From Beijerinckiaceae bacterium (GTDB lineage Bacteria; Pseudomonadota; Alphaproteobacteria; Rhizobiales; Beijerinckiaceae): DNA of 64,000 bases. The position numbers and the translations under genes are program-made. Positions 63,252 through 64,000 of the stretch are shown one piece after another. The stretch spans positions 1 through 64,000 of the forward strand of contig CANGFT010000012.1 in the NCBI GenBank assembly GCA_947453205.1, read 5' to 3'. The notes below the pieces were generated by a model, which was not told the DNA's origin, did not search any database, and saw nothing but the letters and a program-made list of their open reading frames with translations. Position 1 is the stretch's first letter. Each line of letters starts with the position of its first letter.

Positions 63252-64000
63252 TCAGGCCTCGCGCGCGACTTCACTCTCGTGCCAGCCGCCAAGCGCAAGC
63301 TTTGAAAGCCAGGCCATGAGAAGGAAAAGCGACACACCGGCGAATGCGATCAGAAACAAGGCTGCAAACATCCGGGGAATATCGAGCTGAAAGCCGGATT
63401 GGAGGATTTCATAAGCGAGCCCTGAGCCGCGCCCGCCTGTGCCTGCGACGAATTCAGCGACCACCGCGCCGATCAGCGCAAGACCGCTGGATATGCGCAA
63501 GCCCGCAAAGAAAAAGGGGAGCGCGCTCGGGATCCTCAATCGCAGCAGGGTGGCGGTGCGGCCCGCGCGGTTCATGCGGAACAGATTCGCCAGCCCCTGA
63601 TCGACGCTGCGCAAACCGATGGTCGTGTTGGAGATCATCGGAAAAAGCGCGACCAGCGTGGCGCAGACGGTCAACGCGGCCTGTGTGTTCTTGACAAGAA
63701 TGATGATGAGCGGCGCCACAGCCACCACCGGCGTCACCTGCAGCAGGACCGCATAGGGAAACAGGCTGATCTCAAGAAACCGGCTCTGCACGAAGAGAAA
63801 AGCGATGAGGGTTCCCAGCACCACCGCGCAGAGGAAAGCCTGAAAGGTGATGCGCATCGTGACCCAAAGGGCGCCGAGCAGCGTCGGCGCGTCATTCATG
63901 AGAGAACGAGCGATGTCCGAGGGTTTGGGAAACAGGAAGACGGGCACCTGCCAGTGGCGACAGGCAAGCTCCCAACCGCCAATAAGAAAGGCTCCAACGA
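63252..64000 (-). CDS. ABC transporter permease (NitT/TauT type), 5' end outside the window
   Basis: About 249 codons are visible. The frame continues open to the window edge: before the internal GTG at 63947 it reads W-E-L-A-C-R-H-W-Q, typical of the first helix region of these permeases, so the gene is partial. It shows about five helices and the loop ahead of the ATPase contact (L-F-R-M-N-R-A-G-R-T-A-T-L-L-R-L-R-I-P-S-A-L-P). It imports an organic N or S compound with partners beyond the window. The Rieske gene follows after 20 bp. Confidence 0.9.
   Translation of the reverse strand, partial: VGAFLIGGWELACRHWQVPVFLFPKPSDIARSLMNDAPTLLGALWVTMRITFQAFLCAVVLGTLIAFLFVQSRFLEISLFPYAVLLQVTPVVAVAPLIIILVKNTQAALTVCATLVALFPMISNTTIGLRSVDQGLANLFRMNRAGRTATLLRLRIPSALPFFFAGLRISSGLALIGAVVAEFVAGTGGRGSGLAYEILQSGFQLDIPRMFAALFLIAFAGVSLFLLMAWLSKLALGGWHESEVAREA

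Overview
The window reads as chromosomal DNA of a GC-rich alphaproteobacterium, most likely a Hyphomicrobiales (Rhizobiales) soil or plant-associated organism. This is inferred from the high G+C, the many GTG/TTG starts, the DUF3772-type MscS channel, the efp/epmA/epmB set, and a biuret hydrolase that closely resembles the rhizobial BiuH I remember. There is no rRNA, no tRNA and no CRISPR. I also recognise no transcription regulator anywhere in 64 kb, although most of the window is catabolic.

Layout. (1) 0.2-8.6 kb is mostly housekeeping: a CAP-domain lipoprotein, a large MscS channel, epmB-epmA divergent from efp (installation and target of the EF-P beta-lysyl modification), a 2-hydroxyacid dehydrogenase and gpmI. 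(2) 8.7-26.7 kb is an aromatic and organic acid region: an LhgO-like oxidase, a pirin, an FAH-family hydrolase, a phthalate-4,5-dioxygenase-like Rieske oxygenase, a solute-binding protein, a UbiD decarboxylase, a lone molybdenum hydroxylase large subunit and a MetE-like protein. A minus-strand operon follows (SDR, LigJ hydratase, HpcH/HpaI aldolase, dihydroxyphthalate-decarboxylase-like protein, cupin), then hmgA-fahA of homogentisate breakdown. (3) 27-31.4 kb has a cytochrome c/Vgb-propeller fusion and a two-gene TRAP transporter with fused DctQM. (4) 31.4-33.9 kb is an AT-richer patch: a 273-bp element bounded by 12-bp perfect inverted repeats, then two glycosyltransferases. This looks acquired. 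(5) 34-43.2 kb holds an enoyl-CoA hydratase-like gene, a DUF1330 gene, a KefB/C-type antiporter, an operon of CaiB-type CoA transferase, TPP enzyme and NitT/TauT-type ABC permease and ATPase, and an MFS carrier.

(6) 43.3-64 kb is the most interesting part: a large nitrogen-scavenging locus. It has three metal-dependent amidohydrolases of the deaminase type, three cysteine hydrolases of the isochorismatase fold (one closely resembling biuret hydrolase BiuH), an AtzG/AtzE pair, an AtzH/HpxZ-like protein, a PuuE-like deacetylase, a Rid protein, a creatininase-family protein, a 2OG-Fe oxygenase, an FAD-linked oxidase and a Rieske oxygenase. A complete BMP-type (nucleoside-like) ABC importer has biuH embedded in its operon. 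Two strong sigma54-type promoters, and two further near-identical sigma54-like motifs, sit in front of these genes. This fits nitrogen-limitation control through RpoN/NtrC.

Interpretation: the last 20 kb probably imports an N-rich cyclic or ureide compound (s-triazine, hydantoin, purine or biuret type), strips or oxidises its substituents, opens it and finishes through biuret/carboxybiuret-type intermediates. The true substrate cannot be read from sequence. AtzD-type ring hydrolase and AtzF-type allophanate hydrolase are not in the window.
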